Assembly: GCF_023856365.1 (NCBI RefSeq)
Contig: NC_064535.1
Coordinates: 11,366,363-11,430,362, forward strand
DNA: 64,000 nt
Direction of reading: 5' to 3'
Source: Brienomyrus brachyistius
Taxonomy: Eukaryota; Chordata; Actinopteri; Osteoglossiformes; Mormyridae
Shown here: piece by piece, positions 1 to 10,620 of the stretch
Position numbering within the stretch: the stretch's first letter is position 1
Layout of the letters: each line of letters begins with the position of its first letter
Notes under the pieces: model-generated
Databases searched by the model: none
What the model was told of the DNA's origin: nothing
The model's input: only the letters and a program-made list of their open reading frames with translations
Made by a program: the position numbers and the translations under genes

Positions 1-54
1 GGAGAACAGACTCATCAGGATATTTCCCAATGGGACGGTTCTTTATGCACTAAG
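1..54 (+). CDS. gabrp: gabrp exon (3' end only), start of inner beta strands
   Basis: Reads [17 protein letters not shown] and ends with AG of an Arg codon before the donor GTATGC (phase 2). [11 protein letters not shown] precedes the Cys-loop in GABA-A subunits. By family structure this is the end of a 221-nt exon that begins before the window. Confidence 0.9.
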
Positions 55-3000
55 GTATGCCAGTTCTTATTGACAGATTGTTGTATGATATCACACAAAG
101 CACAGTTACTACTTGGCATGATGTACAAAATTCCCGACTTTTGATTAATGTAGTGGTTTTTTCATTTTAATTACAAAATAAATATTTATGATAGAACTAA
201 CAAAAACTTTACCATCAGTAAATCTGGTAATTGAAAACATTCAACTGAATATTTTACACACTGAGTGAATGTTAGAACAAATCTCTTTCTGAATTAACCC
301 TAACATTAAATAGTGTAAGTAAACTTACTCCTGATGCTTTATGTTGACAGTTCGGCAATTGGAGGTAAAAATCTTTAGCACTAAAACCAAATCATACTGA
401 ACAGCAATAAATACATGTGATATCAACATTAGCAGACATTAATGGGAAAAACAGAATACAAAGAGTCAGGATATGTACAGTATATGCATGCATGCAAGAT
501 ATCAAATAAGCAAGGCTGGGTGAACATCTATATCAAAACGAGCTACATTTAGTGTTAAGCAATATGAAAATAGATATATTGCTGTAATTTTTTTGCATCG
601 AAAATTGAATGTATAGATATGGTGAAGAATAGCATTTGTTGATCCTTAGATGAAATCTGTTCCTCGCCAATGAATTTGCCATATCTGCTTTTTATGTTAG
701 GATTACCACAACTGTGGCCTGCAATATGGATCTAACCAAATATCCCATGGACAAGCAGACCTGCACGCTGCAGCTGGAAAGCTGTAAGGACAGGTTACAT
801 CATGTGCAAAGCTGGGGCATATTCTGGTTTCCATGATTTAAAGTGACAGATATGGTTTTTGGAACTTGTGCTTCATGGAAAATATGGAATGACTTTGAGA
901 TTACACAGCATTGCTGGACTCCCAACGATGTGTCTTCACATTGTCCACTTCGTAGCAAACTCTAGAATTATTTTCTGCTGCACGCTTTACTTGTTATTAC
1001 AGTGGTGCCTTTATGTGTTACAGCATCGTTTAAAGGTATTTATCCAGCTCTATGAAGTTCTTTGGTCTTTCATCAAGTTTTTTTTAACTCTACACTACGT
1101 ATAAGCCTAACCACAAATCAGTTACAGTAATACTAACAAATTTGGATTATTGGAATGGTATAGGACAGAGTGACGTACATTTGTAGTCAAAGCATAAATC
1201 AAAATCCCTTCATAATGTAATCCAATCCTTTTCAAAAAATGAAAGTGTTTATGAGAGATTTAGATGGGTTCACCTAATGATGAAAGTCATTGTTGGAGAA
1301 AAAGCATTGTCAATTGCTCTGATCCACCATGACGTAAAAGAAAATATAGTAAATCTGTAGCACCCTCTAGAGGACAGAAGTCACATATGTCACATTTTTC
1401 ACTGTAGATGCTCTTTATGCAGAACATCCTTCCATATTCTATATCCGTACAGTTACAGTGGCTTATTACATGCTGTTTATGAAAATTAGATACAAGTCTT
1501 TTATTATTAAGATATCCTTCATTTTCTGGCCCTTGTTACTACTTGATAGCTGGATAACTTTTCTAAAAATTATTTTTTCTGCTGTCGGGTTGCTATACCA
1601 TAACATTCTACGGTATTTTAATATTCAAAAATACTGCGTAGATCTTTACATAGTCAAAACCATGAATATGCTGTGCAATCAAGTGGTTTTATGAAATGTG
1701 TGTTTAGAAATATGGATACAATTATTACAATTATTAATGTGTATTTAATGTTATATATGATATATATATATATATACATATATAATGTGATATATATGTG
1801 GTTGTTTGTTTGTTTGTTTTTACAGGGGGCTATAATATCAATGATGTGATGTTCTATTGGACCAGAGGAAATGATTCTGTTAGCGGGATAGACTCTCTTC
1901 GCCTGGCCCAGTATACCGTGGAAGATCACTACACCTCTGTGTCAGAGGCTATTTATGAAACAGGTACTGCTCCGGTCCAACGCTTAGCGTTTCAGTCTTG
2001 AAATCCACTCTGCACTCTGTAGTCCATGAAGATCTGAGAAGGAGGACCTGGTGCCGAGGTGTAGCAGGACACACATGTCTCTCCTTACTTAAGGGGCGTC
2101 ACACCTCCTTTGCTGTTCTTATCGTCTTATTCTTATTGTCAATTTTGTCTTCAAAATGTGTGCAAGTGAAAAAATAGTAAAATATAGAAAATTAAAGCTT
2201 GTAACTGGATTGGTGTTTTTTTTATGTTACGTTACGTACTGCAGGCCGTTATCCCAAACTGATCTTCCACTTTGAACTGAAGAGGAGCATTCTCTACTTT
2301 ATATTGGAGACTTATGTTCCTTCCAGCCTGCTGGTGGTCTTGTCATGGGTGTCTTTCTGGATCAGTCAATCTTCTGTTCCTGCTCGCATTTGTATAGGTA
2401 CCCCGTCATATTATGCCTTATTCTGCACCTGGACAAGTGCTCCATCTTTTTGAACTACACTTAGAATAGTTCAAGATGTGCTTCAAAACACAGTACTGTT
2501 CAAAAGTCTTAGGCAGTCAAAGGAAATGAAGATATTTACCTGGGCAGTCTATATGTGCTCAAAACAAAAAGCACCACTGAACATTAGAACAGATTCAAAT
2601 TATGAGTAGCATAATAAAAAAGTAATAAAAATGTCCTTTGTTCTCCAAAAAAACTACTTACATATTAGATGGATAGATGAATACTACATCAGTTGCCAAA
2701 CCTCTTCTCAGGGGCACCTCAGCCATTCCACGTTTTCATTACATTCCAGGATCAGCTCACTTAATTCAGTGTTTCTCAGACCAGTTTGTGGGCATCCCCA
2801 GACAGTCCATGCTTTGTTGTCTCCCAGTTCCCTGGGAGTTGGGAGGGAATAAAAACATGGACAGTCTGGGGGCTCCTGCGGACTGGTTTGAGAAACACTG
2901 ACTTAATTAAATAATTAAATTCATTTAAAATGTAATTGAGGCATTGATTAACTATTGAAGATGGGGTAGTGGTCAAGTCAAAAAGTACATGGGCATCCTG

Positions 3001-5003
3001 GATGATTGTTGCTGGATTTTAAATGGTTAAACTAACTCTTTACTATGCATAATATCATAGCGTTACACCAATATGAATCATTGAAACATTCAATTCAATT
3101 CAGTTCAATTTACTTTCATAGAGCACCTTTCACAACAGAATTGCCCTAAGGTGCTTTATGTGGGTTTGTTGTGAAACAGCACAATGTCATAAAGAGAGAA
3201 CGATGCAAAAACAGGAAAATGGAACGGCAAAGAAATAAATGAAAGCCAGATGACAATGGAGGAGAGGAACCGAAAACCTCTCGGGGTCCAAGGTCAACTG
3301 GATGCCCCCCCCCCCCCCAGACATGCTAGCATTATAGGAAAAATGCTAGCCAAAAGCAAGGTGTAGACTGTAATCAAGTCATGCCAAAGTCCATCAATGA
3401 GTCGATCCTTTATGCCGGCCTGTGCAGGGTGTGGATTGAGGTCTGCACCCACGATGTTACAGTTCATCTGTCACATCCACGATGTCACCCTTCCATGGAA
3501 CTGGAGCAGCATTTCCCCGGGCACCATCCGGACAGGTGGGAAGGAAAGCTGAGAGCATTTTCTATGACAGCCTGAAGCTTTTGCACAGTACTGTACCATA
3601 TATATATATATCAAGAGTATATGCGCTTTTGGCCTTTTTAAACTTTTATTTGGTGTCGTACCCTACCATGTTACAGCACTAACATATGGCGTAAGATAAA
3701 TCTTGTGAACTTCTTACGCAGCATATCATATGAGAGGTGCTGTCTTCTATAGGGGTGACCACAGTGTTGACCATGACCACGCTGATGATGGGAGCTCGAA
3801 CCTCCCTGCCCAATGCCAACTGCTTCATCAAAGCCATTGATGTCTACTTGGGAATCTGCTTCAGCTTCATCTTCGGAGCGTTGATAGAGTATGCTGTTGC
3901 CCACTTCTGTACCCTGCAGCACTCCGGTGCCCAGAATACAGTCATGGTGAGACCTTGCCACCACCATCATGGAGGGTCATTTCCATCATCAGCATCATCA
4001 TCCTTGTCTACATAGTATGTATCCCCAGTACAAACACAATGATGAAACTCATTCTTACTGCATGACCATTATTATCAGTCGCTAATGTAAAGCATAATTG
4101 CTGCATATCTTGTGCTCCATCTCTGCATAATTTGTCTTAATGTCTTTTCATTCTGAATATGAACTGCCATGAAATATACTGGAATATTTCAATCTACTTT
4201 ATTATTGTAAATAATACAATAAATGGCACAGTGGTTAGCACTGTTACCTCACACCTGTGGCACTGGGGTTTGCATCTCTGCTCAGGCTCTACCTGTGTGG
4301 AGTTTGCATCTTCTCCCTGTTTTCATCCTGAGATTTAATCTGGATTCTCCAGCGTTCACTATAATCCAAATACATGCTATGGTGAACTAAAGTTGCCAAG
4401 TTGTTAGTAGATGTGAATGATGTGTGTGTCCTGCAATGGGTTGGTATCTCATCCTGCATTGCACCTGTAGCATCTGGAATAGACAATGGGTGGACAACAC
4501 AACATAACACGTCTGCTGCTGTTACTTAGATTACTAACACAATGAAAGGGCCAGGCCACATATCAGGAAGACTTTGGAAGTTCAGCCCAGGCAAGCTGTC
4601 AGTGAAGACATTTTTATTCTATCTTTTGCATTTTTATAAGACCTTAATCAAAGCTAACAGGCTCTATATTGGACATATAGTCAGGGTTTCTGATGTTTTC
4701 TTCCCACCTTTGCAGCAGTGTAGACACGGTGTGCTGGACTGTGATCATGACATGAACGGCACAGTCAGGACCATCTCCAGCGAATCTCATCACACCAAGA
4801 GAAGTCCATCCGGATCTGAGAACAAGGATGAGGTGCAGGGCTGCTGTGGGAAATCCCTGTCTCTCCTCAAGGGGGCCGCACACCTCATTAGCTGCTGTCG
4901 TGTTGAGAATCCGCACTACATAGATAACTATTCCCGCATTTCCTTCCCTTTGTCCTTCGTCCTCGTCAATCTGCTCTACTGGACTTACTACCTGTACTTC
5001 TAA
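1..5003 (+). CDS. gabrp: GABA-A receptor subunit pi, 3' part of gene (six exons)
   Basis: Pentameric ligand-gated chloride channel subunit at the plasma membrane. The window opens inside the gene. Coding segments are 1-54, 701-783, 1826-1963, 2245-2397, 3753-3946 and 4716-5003, all with GT/AG junctions and matching phases. The lengths 83, 138 and 153 nt are the standard sizes for this family. The Cys-loop is complete, with two Cys 14 residues apart around [10 protein letters not shown]1 contains [21 protein letters not shown]2 starts at [19 protein letters not shown] with the PAR motif of anion channels, and M3 is [20 protein letters not shown]. The protein ends in M4 with YYLYF. The stretch [18 protein letters not shown] is nearly the mammalian pi sequence as I remember it, which separates it from alpha, beta, gamma and rho. 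The M3-M4 loop is short (about 85 residues) and contains two Cys-Cys pairs. The signal peptide and most of the agonist-binding domain lie upstream of the window. Confidence 0.9.
701..783 (+). CDS. gabrp: gabrp exon with the Cys-loop (83 nt)
   Basis: Acceptor TTATGTTAG, donor GTAAGG. The exon completes the Arg codon and encodes [17 protein letters not shown] followed by [10 protein letters not shown]. Both Cys-loop cysteines are here. The length of 83 nt is the family standard. Confidence 0.95.
1826..1963 (+). CDS. gabrp: gabrp exon, extracellular domain after the Cys-loop (138 nt)
   Basis: Acceptor TTTTTACAG, donor GTACTG. Encodes [19 protein letters not shown] and SLRLAQYTV, which matches the WGYDGNDVEFTWLRGNDSV region of mammalian pi as remembered. 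The GNDSV and RLAQYT words are pi-like. Confidence 0.95.
2245..2397 (+). CDS. gabrp: gabrp exon with M1 and start of M2 (153 nt)
   Basis: Acceptor TACTGCAG, donor GTACCC. Encodes [20 protein letters not shown], then the M1 helix, the Trp-rich WVSFWI end, and SVPARICIG at the start of the pore helix M2. Confidence 0.95.
2767..2900. mobile_element. hAT-like foldback element with 8-bp target duplication
   Basis: The ends are inverted: CAGTGTTTCTCA at the left and TGAGAAACACTG at the right. Both flanks carry ACTTAATT (2759-2766 and 2901-2908), an exact 8-bp direct repeat. The CAG..CTG ends and 8-bp duplication are hAT hallmarks. At 134 bp it has no coding capacity. It lies in the gabrp intron between the M1 and M2/M3 exons. 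A relative is at 41496-41630. Confidence 0.88.
3090..3325 (-). mobile_element. 3' tail of an L2-type LINE, minus strand
   Basis: Starts with the ATTCAATTCAATTCAGTTCA end repeat, followed by a segment reading on the minus strand like the AAAGCRCTWT..ATAGCGC end of fish L2 elements. It ends in a C-run at 3305-3318. Only the 3' untranslated part is present. Located in a gabrp intron. Confidence 0.6.
3753..3946 (+). CDS. gabrp: gabrp exon with rest of M2 and M3 (194 nt)
   Basis: Acceptor TTCTATAG, donor ATG|GTGAGA (phase 0). Encodes [20 protein letters not shown], then [20 protein letters not shown] and [10 protein letters not shown]. The pore-lining residues of M2 are in this exon. The last residues (HSGAQNTVM) are the start of the variable cytoplasmic loop. 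Confidence 0.95.
4222..4495 (+). mobile_element. Degraded tRNA-derived SINE (ATGG-tail family)
   Basis: Contains GGCACAGTGGTTAGCACTG (A-box region) and CTCACACCTGTGG, then GTGTGGAGTTTGCATCTTCT and a CCTGCAATGGGTTGGTATC body. It is colinear with the better-preserved copy at 21183-21580 but has many substitutions. It lies in the last gabrp intron. Confidence 0.75.
4716..5003 (+). CDS. gabrp: gabrp last coding exon: cytoplasmic loop and M4
   Basis: Acceptor is a tandem TTTGCAGCAG, so the exon may begin at 4716 (adding one Gln) or 4719; both keep the frame. It encodes a polar loop with Cys-Cys pairs (GCCGK and ISCCR), then [17 protein letters not shown] and the M4 helix ending WTYYLYF, with stop TAA at 5001-5003. 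The C-terminal YYLYF equals the YYMYF end of mammalian pi. Confidence 0.93.
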   Translation, partial: QCRHGVLDCDHDMNGTVRTISSESHHTKRSPSGSENKDEVQGCCGKSLSLLKGAAHLISCCRVENPHYIDNYSRISFPLSFVLVNLLYWTYYLYF

Positions 5004-7137
5004 CATCTGGATGTACGTGTTTGTGAGTCCAGTAACTGTTTATGGATAGGGACTTTGTTTTTTTTAAAAAAGCCACGCCCCCCCCCCCCCCCCCCCAACA
5101 TTAGCATCACTGCTGTGACGGCCAGTGCGCGGTGAGTGTCAGGACCCTCAGTGGATCATCAAAATGCATGCTGTGATGCTGACAAGCAAACATTACTGAG
5201 GACTGCTAGAACCAGTCTGGATTTGGTTGATGAATGAAAAGCACAAGTGTATTTTTTCAATTATTGAAAGTAGTTCTTCATAAAAAATACATATTGAAAT
5301 CACTACTTATCTCTTTTCCTTCATGGGTTTCAGTAGAATAGATTATAGTACAAAACTATCTGAGAGATATACATATAAATATGTACATGTTACCCAGAAA
5401 ATGAGAGGACCAAAGACATAAATGTCTGCATTTTTTTAAAATGCAAATTTGTTACACTACTGATCTGACACCTTCAATTTAATTATGAGAAGGAAGCACT
5501 AAGAGGAACACAGTTTATCCAAAACATTGTGAGTATAATGCTGCATTGCTGTTTACTCTATGCATGATTAATAAAAATTTCTGTTTTGTTGCACATTATA
5601 GATATATTTTTCATCTGCCACTCTTAGTAGAAGTATAGCAGATATCAATGCACCTTTGGGTTCTAGACTCGCTTTAATGAGAATATGGAACTCCTTAGTG
5701 TTCTAAGTTGCTTAACTCTGTTACGCATGCTTCTTTGTCATTTCTATATATTTGTTCTGCAGGTAGCGTTTTCTACTTAGTGAAACATCCTTATTATTCT
5801 GAATTACCACATACATAATGCTTCTTATTATTTATTCTTGTTTAAAATTCATTTAAAAAAATTGTATGTAAAACAAACTCTCAATGGTGAAAGTTATTTT
5901 CTCATTCATTTGTTTGTTTTCAGGTATGATATTTTGAACCTGTGAAATAAACTTCTCATAATTATAAAAATGTAAAATAATTTATGATAATCTCGCCTAT
6001 ACACAATAATATAACGTGTTTTAAAATCTGTATTTATACAACAGCTGCATCTTGCATAAGTTTTATAGGTCCTGCAGCAAAGATATTTTCTCGCTACATG
6101 GACAGTTAAGATCTGTATTTATGCTTTAGCTTCAAATTATGTTTTAAGGTGAAATAATGCTAGAATATACTACATGTAAGTTTTTCATTGGTAAAATGAA
6201 CAAATCACATTAAGTCATTGATTTTAATAAATTCGTTATAAATTGGGTAATGTTTATTGAATAAAGGGTTAACATATAAAAAATGACCTTATGAAAACAG
6301 AGATTTCATTAATTTATGTAATTTTAAGCTATAAAATAAGATATTGAAATAAAAATAAAGGATATGGGAGTTTCTAAGCTTTTGAATTACCCAATCATTC
6401 ATTACTGTTCTTCCAAAACTACATTTTCTCTATAATACAAAGGTTTACGGAAACACAGCGGTATAACTGTCTCACAGTGTATCTTGAAGGTGATCCTGGT
6501 GACCACTGTTTCTCAGTTTAGACTAAAACTAAGACAACACTAATTGAACAGAACTGGCATTTTTCAGGTTAACATTTTAAAAGAATAAACTATGTACTTC
6601 CATTGCTGGGTGTATCAAATTATTGCGAGCTTCCAGTGGTAGGTGCCACGACATTTTAAGTAGTTTTAGAGCCTTATGACAGATCCTCAGTCATGTTCTT
6701 TGAGATATATCTGTACTGTAATATAATATGTATTTTGTTTAAAATTCCTTTAAAATACATTGATAAATTTTGCATGTTAATTTGCTGTTTAACTGTTAAA
6801 TATAATAAAAAAATATGAACATATGTCTGGGTAATTGTGTGGGAAAAGGAACAGACAAATTACATTTAATGGAAACTAATTACAGCATATATCACTTATA
6901 CAATTAAAAAAATAACAGGTATAGCGATGTATTGGATAAAACTATATTATTGAGCCTTAAGTTTTGTTTAATGAGGTCAATAACAAAACAAGTTAGGGAG
7001 CATAATCTTTTCATTTGAAGGTCAGAGGTCAGATGTCACAGATCCCACCTATAAGATGCATACTGTACAAGATCAGCTGGGCTGGAAGTGGTTCAGCTCC
7101 CCTTCTGGTTGTTGTTGGTAATGCATTGTCAATACTG
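5004..7137. other. gabrp 3' UTR and flank; nothing else recognised
   Basis: AT-rich DNA. Candidate poly(A) signals AATAAA lie at 5570-5575 and 5946-5951; I cannot tell which is used. A 19-C run lies at 5078-5096. No coding pattern or repeat family recognised. Confidence 0.4.
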
Positions 7138-7415
7138 TAGGGCAGCATGCTCATGTGTAGCTTTAGTTAAAGAAAACTACAGTGTTGCCTCACACATCTG
7201 GGACCTGTGTTCAAGTCTCTACCATGCCATGTGTGTGTGGAATTTGCAGGTTTTCCCCACGTCACTGTAGGGTGTCCTCTGGGTACTGATTTCCCCCAAC
7301 AGTGCGAAGGCATGCTGAGGTTAACTGAACTTGCTAAATTGCCCATATGTGCACCTGTATGACGTCTTCCTCCACCAAAGTCCGAGATGGTTCATTTGGA
7401 ATGACAAGTAAAGTA
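7138..7415 (+). mobile_element. Degraded SINE (ATGG-tail family)
   Basis: Recognisable words are TGTTGCCTCACACATCTGGG, GTGTGTGGAATTTGCAGG, GGCATGCTGAGGTTAACTGA and GCTAAATTGCCCATA, in the same order as in the copy at 21183-21580. The promoter head is diverged and the tail is missing. Confidence 0.7.
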
Positions 7416-9689
7416 CTTGGTTTCTTTACTAACTAAAAATGTAAAATACATCACGTGATTTTCTAATTCTTTAGTGCCCTACATTATATTACATTCCAGG
7501 AGAGCTGTAATCATTGGCCCAGATTTATTTCATTTAAAAATCCAAGAGTTAAATAAGCAAATAAGTTCACTACTTTATCACAGCATGCTGCTTGCAGATG
7601 AACAGGTACAGCAATGCACAACCTGGCATACTGTAGGTCGACTCATTACAAACTATGCAACAGGAACTTACAATGAGCAGTGATTCCCACTCACGGTCTG
7701 CCTCCATGATGAAAGACCTGAAAATCCCCAGTACAGATTCTAGAAGCTAAATACACAGTGGTGTGATTTGAGCTGGCATGAATAATGCGATAGGCCACAG
7801 TAGCAGAGGAACTGTTACTGTGTTAAATGGCTTTTATTACACCTCTGCAAGAAATTCTGTAGGGGTGGCAGTAAAACTGAGGATGATTTTGGCAGGTTAG
7901 CATAGTGCACATTTACTGACGAACACATGCTTAATTCTTAAGAAGTATGTTAGTGCAAAGATTAATCATATGGCCGAAATATGATGAAACCAAGAATAAT
8001 GTATAATTATCTCCGCAGATTATGGATTATGAATACTAGTTTAATCAAATATTACATATCTCATGGGGAAAGACTGCATAATTTCATTCTCAATAGACAT
8101 CAAATTTCCTTTGTAATTTTTAAGACATTGTTCATTTCATTGTAGCAATAACTGGTTCAAATGCGTATTGTTGCATAAAAGTTTTTTTTGATCATGTAAT
8201 AATTACAAAATAATAGGGAAAGGTCTATAGGCATAAATGGATTTTTATCATTTTTTTCTATCTGTGCTGTGGTGATTAATGTAAATTGAGAGGTTTGCAG
8301 TGAACAAGAGTGAGTAAGGTGTGGAAAAAAATGTAAATGGATATATATGGGTATGATTGCGAAGGAATTTTGGATTTAGTAATGAAAATGTTGGAATGGT
8401 AAGTGTTTTTGTGTCTCTGTGTGGATCATTTTTGAGATGGTATGAAGCTGTGTTGTTACAAGGATTGTATCAAGTGCTCTGGGGGGAATGGAAAGGCTTT
8501 TGATACCATGGAATACTGCCCGAATGCTAGATTAGAATGAATATGGTGTTTTCAAATTAAGAGGAAAAATAACAGAAAAAAAACCCATGTTGAATGCAGC
8601 AGAAGCTAGTTGTAGAAGCTATAAATAGTTAGATTTTGCAGATTTTAACCATCATGTATTGCATGCAGATACTATATTTGTTCATGTACTTGAGTAGAAA
8701 CTGAGATGCTAAGTTACTCGTACCGTAAAGTTACTGTAATGTTCACTGACCCGGGTTACCAACTTTGGTTAGCTTGCTGCATGAGACCAAAACTAGGGGC
8801 CCTATGAAGACAGAATTTCTAGAAATTGCATTTATAATAATCTAAATGACAGCAAGAATGGTCACCAAAGAATGAACCTTCTGCACAATGGTCACCAAAT
8901 AATACTATAAGCCGCATATTTCGGATAAAATTCCTAAGTGACGTAAGTCAGTGGAGTCTGTAAACTACTTTATTTGAGAAGTAAACACTGTTGCTGATAT
9001 TAATTTTCCAGCAACATTTTTCCAACCGTGGTTGTCCTTGCTGGCAACCAATGATATAAAGTGCTCACAACAAATGGTTTTAAAATGGAGATTCATGTCA
9101 ATGCGCAAAACTGCTCACATAAAATGTTAGAACTTTTCTGGTCCTTTAGGACTTTTCTGTGGAGGGCGTGTACCCTAAAGTAGGCTGTATTCAATAAACC
9201 CCTAGTTAGAGGCATGGTTTTCAGGAAAAAGTGTAGGCTTTATTAAGGCCTATCACTATTATCAGGAATGCTTTTTGGCTTGGTATTTACAAGAGGACAA
9301 GAGACTTGGTATTTACAAGATTTACAAGAGAATTCACACCTAATTCACAGAGATCAATCACACTGTCTGCTTGATTACCCAGAGCACTGCCTCGTGCCTC
9401 AGCAAAGCAAAAATAAATTGTGATCTGAATCACCTCTAGCTATCAATAACCTGCGATCTTTAGAAAAGACCATGCTACAATTCTCACAATCATTTTGATT
9501 GTACTATAGCTGAGTACCACCTGTATTAAATGTCAGTAGTTCCACTAGCAGGTATTCTGTAAAAATGTAATTATTGGATGGTTGGTCCATCCAGAAGCAT
9601 CCTTAGGTGTTCCATCAACTCTTTAAACTATCATCACCAATATGTTCAGATAGCTAACAGCTGCACTGCATAATCGGTATCTTGGGTGA
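7416..9689. other. Intergenic, nothing recognised
   Basis: AT-rich sequence without credible exons. One small direct repeat is visible: CTTGGTATTTACAAGA occurs twice, near 9278 and 9307. Confidence 0.4.
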
Positions 9690-10620
9690 AACATCGTTGC
9701 TGGGATCACTGCTGAATTTATTGTTCTTACTTTAAACGCTGTGCCTAGGAGGGATAATATAAAACCTTAAAACTAACTTTCATTCATATGCTGATGACAC
9801 ATAAATATACCTCTGAATTGCACCACATGGCCACGCATCCCTGATCTTCCCACTAAACTGTGTTCAGAAAGTAAAGAGATTGATGAAGGATAATTATCTG
9901 TCTCTAAATACAGATAAAACTTGAAATGGAAGAAAGTAATTTATTCTGAGGTCTTATGATTAATTTTCATTGAATCAGCTCTTATCCTAGGTGCAATTTT
10001 TGTCATCTGCTTTTCATATTTACTCCAGATTTAGGACGTGCGTCACACAACCATAAACCTTTCAAGATGTAAAATTAATACACACATTTATATGTATCAC
10101 AATGGACTATTGTTAAGCCATGTCAAAAATGAAGCTGGAATTATTGTAGGAGTAAATATGGGCATATTACACCTCTGCAAATATCCCTCCACTCACTTTC
10201 CTGACTGAACGTTCAGCCAGTGCTTATTTAACTGAACCAATCAAAAGTTATTATCCAGAGGTTACATAAGGTCATGGAATGCAGGCTTGCTAACAATTCT
10301 TCATATAAATAAAAAGACTTCTGTTTGAACAGCCTTCAGCCAAAGAGCCCCGAGAATATGGAACAATCTGCCAGCATGTGTGAGGGATGTCCCCTTGAGC
10401 TCAGAATTTCAGTCCAGACTGAAGACCTTTCACTTTGGCTTAACCAGTCATAAATATGGCTGCTGGCACACGGCATCATTTCATCTTTGTCGTTGCTTTG
10501 TCGCTCACATATCAGCAACCGACCCACTGTTTCACTACCCTGTCCAAGTTCATTCCATGGAAATAGAAGATCACAGGTAGAGCTACTGGTTAGTAGATGA
10601 CTGAGGATGACTGAGGACTA
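9690..10620 (+). mobile_element. Degraded L2-like LINE, 3' part of reverse transcriptase
   Basis: Translated in shifting frames it gives a YADDT-like stretch (TATGCTGATGACACA near 9788), NYLSLNTDKT, and near 10330-10450 EPREYGTICQHV..DVPLSSEFQSRLKTFHFGL. The last part parallels APLLWNGLPPDVR..IFKSRLKTHLF at the C-terminus of the intact L2-like ORF at 49262-51493. Many stops and frameshifts make it a fossil. Confidence 0.7.

Noticed and set aside
3671..3970. 99-codon minus-strand frame with His-rich sequence
   Set aside because: Antisense of the gabrp M2/M3 exon.
4542..4715. N-terminal extension of the last gabrp exon ([14 protein letters not shown]..)
   Set aside because: This is intron sequence that happens to be open into the exon at 4716; the pyrimidine-rich acceptor at 4700-4715 and the family structure mark the exon start.
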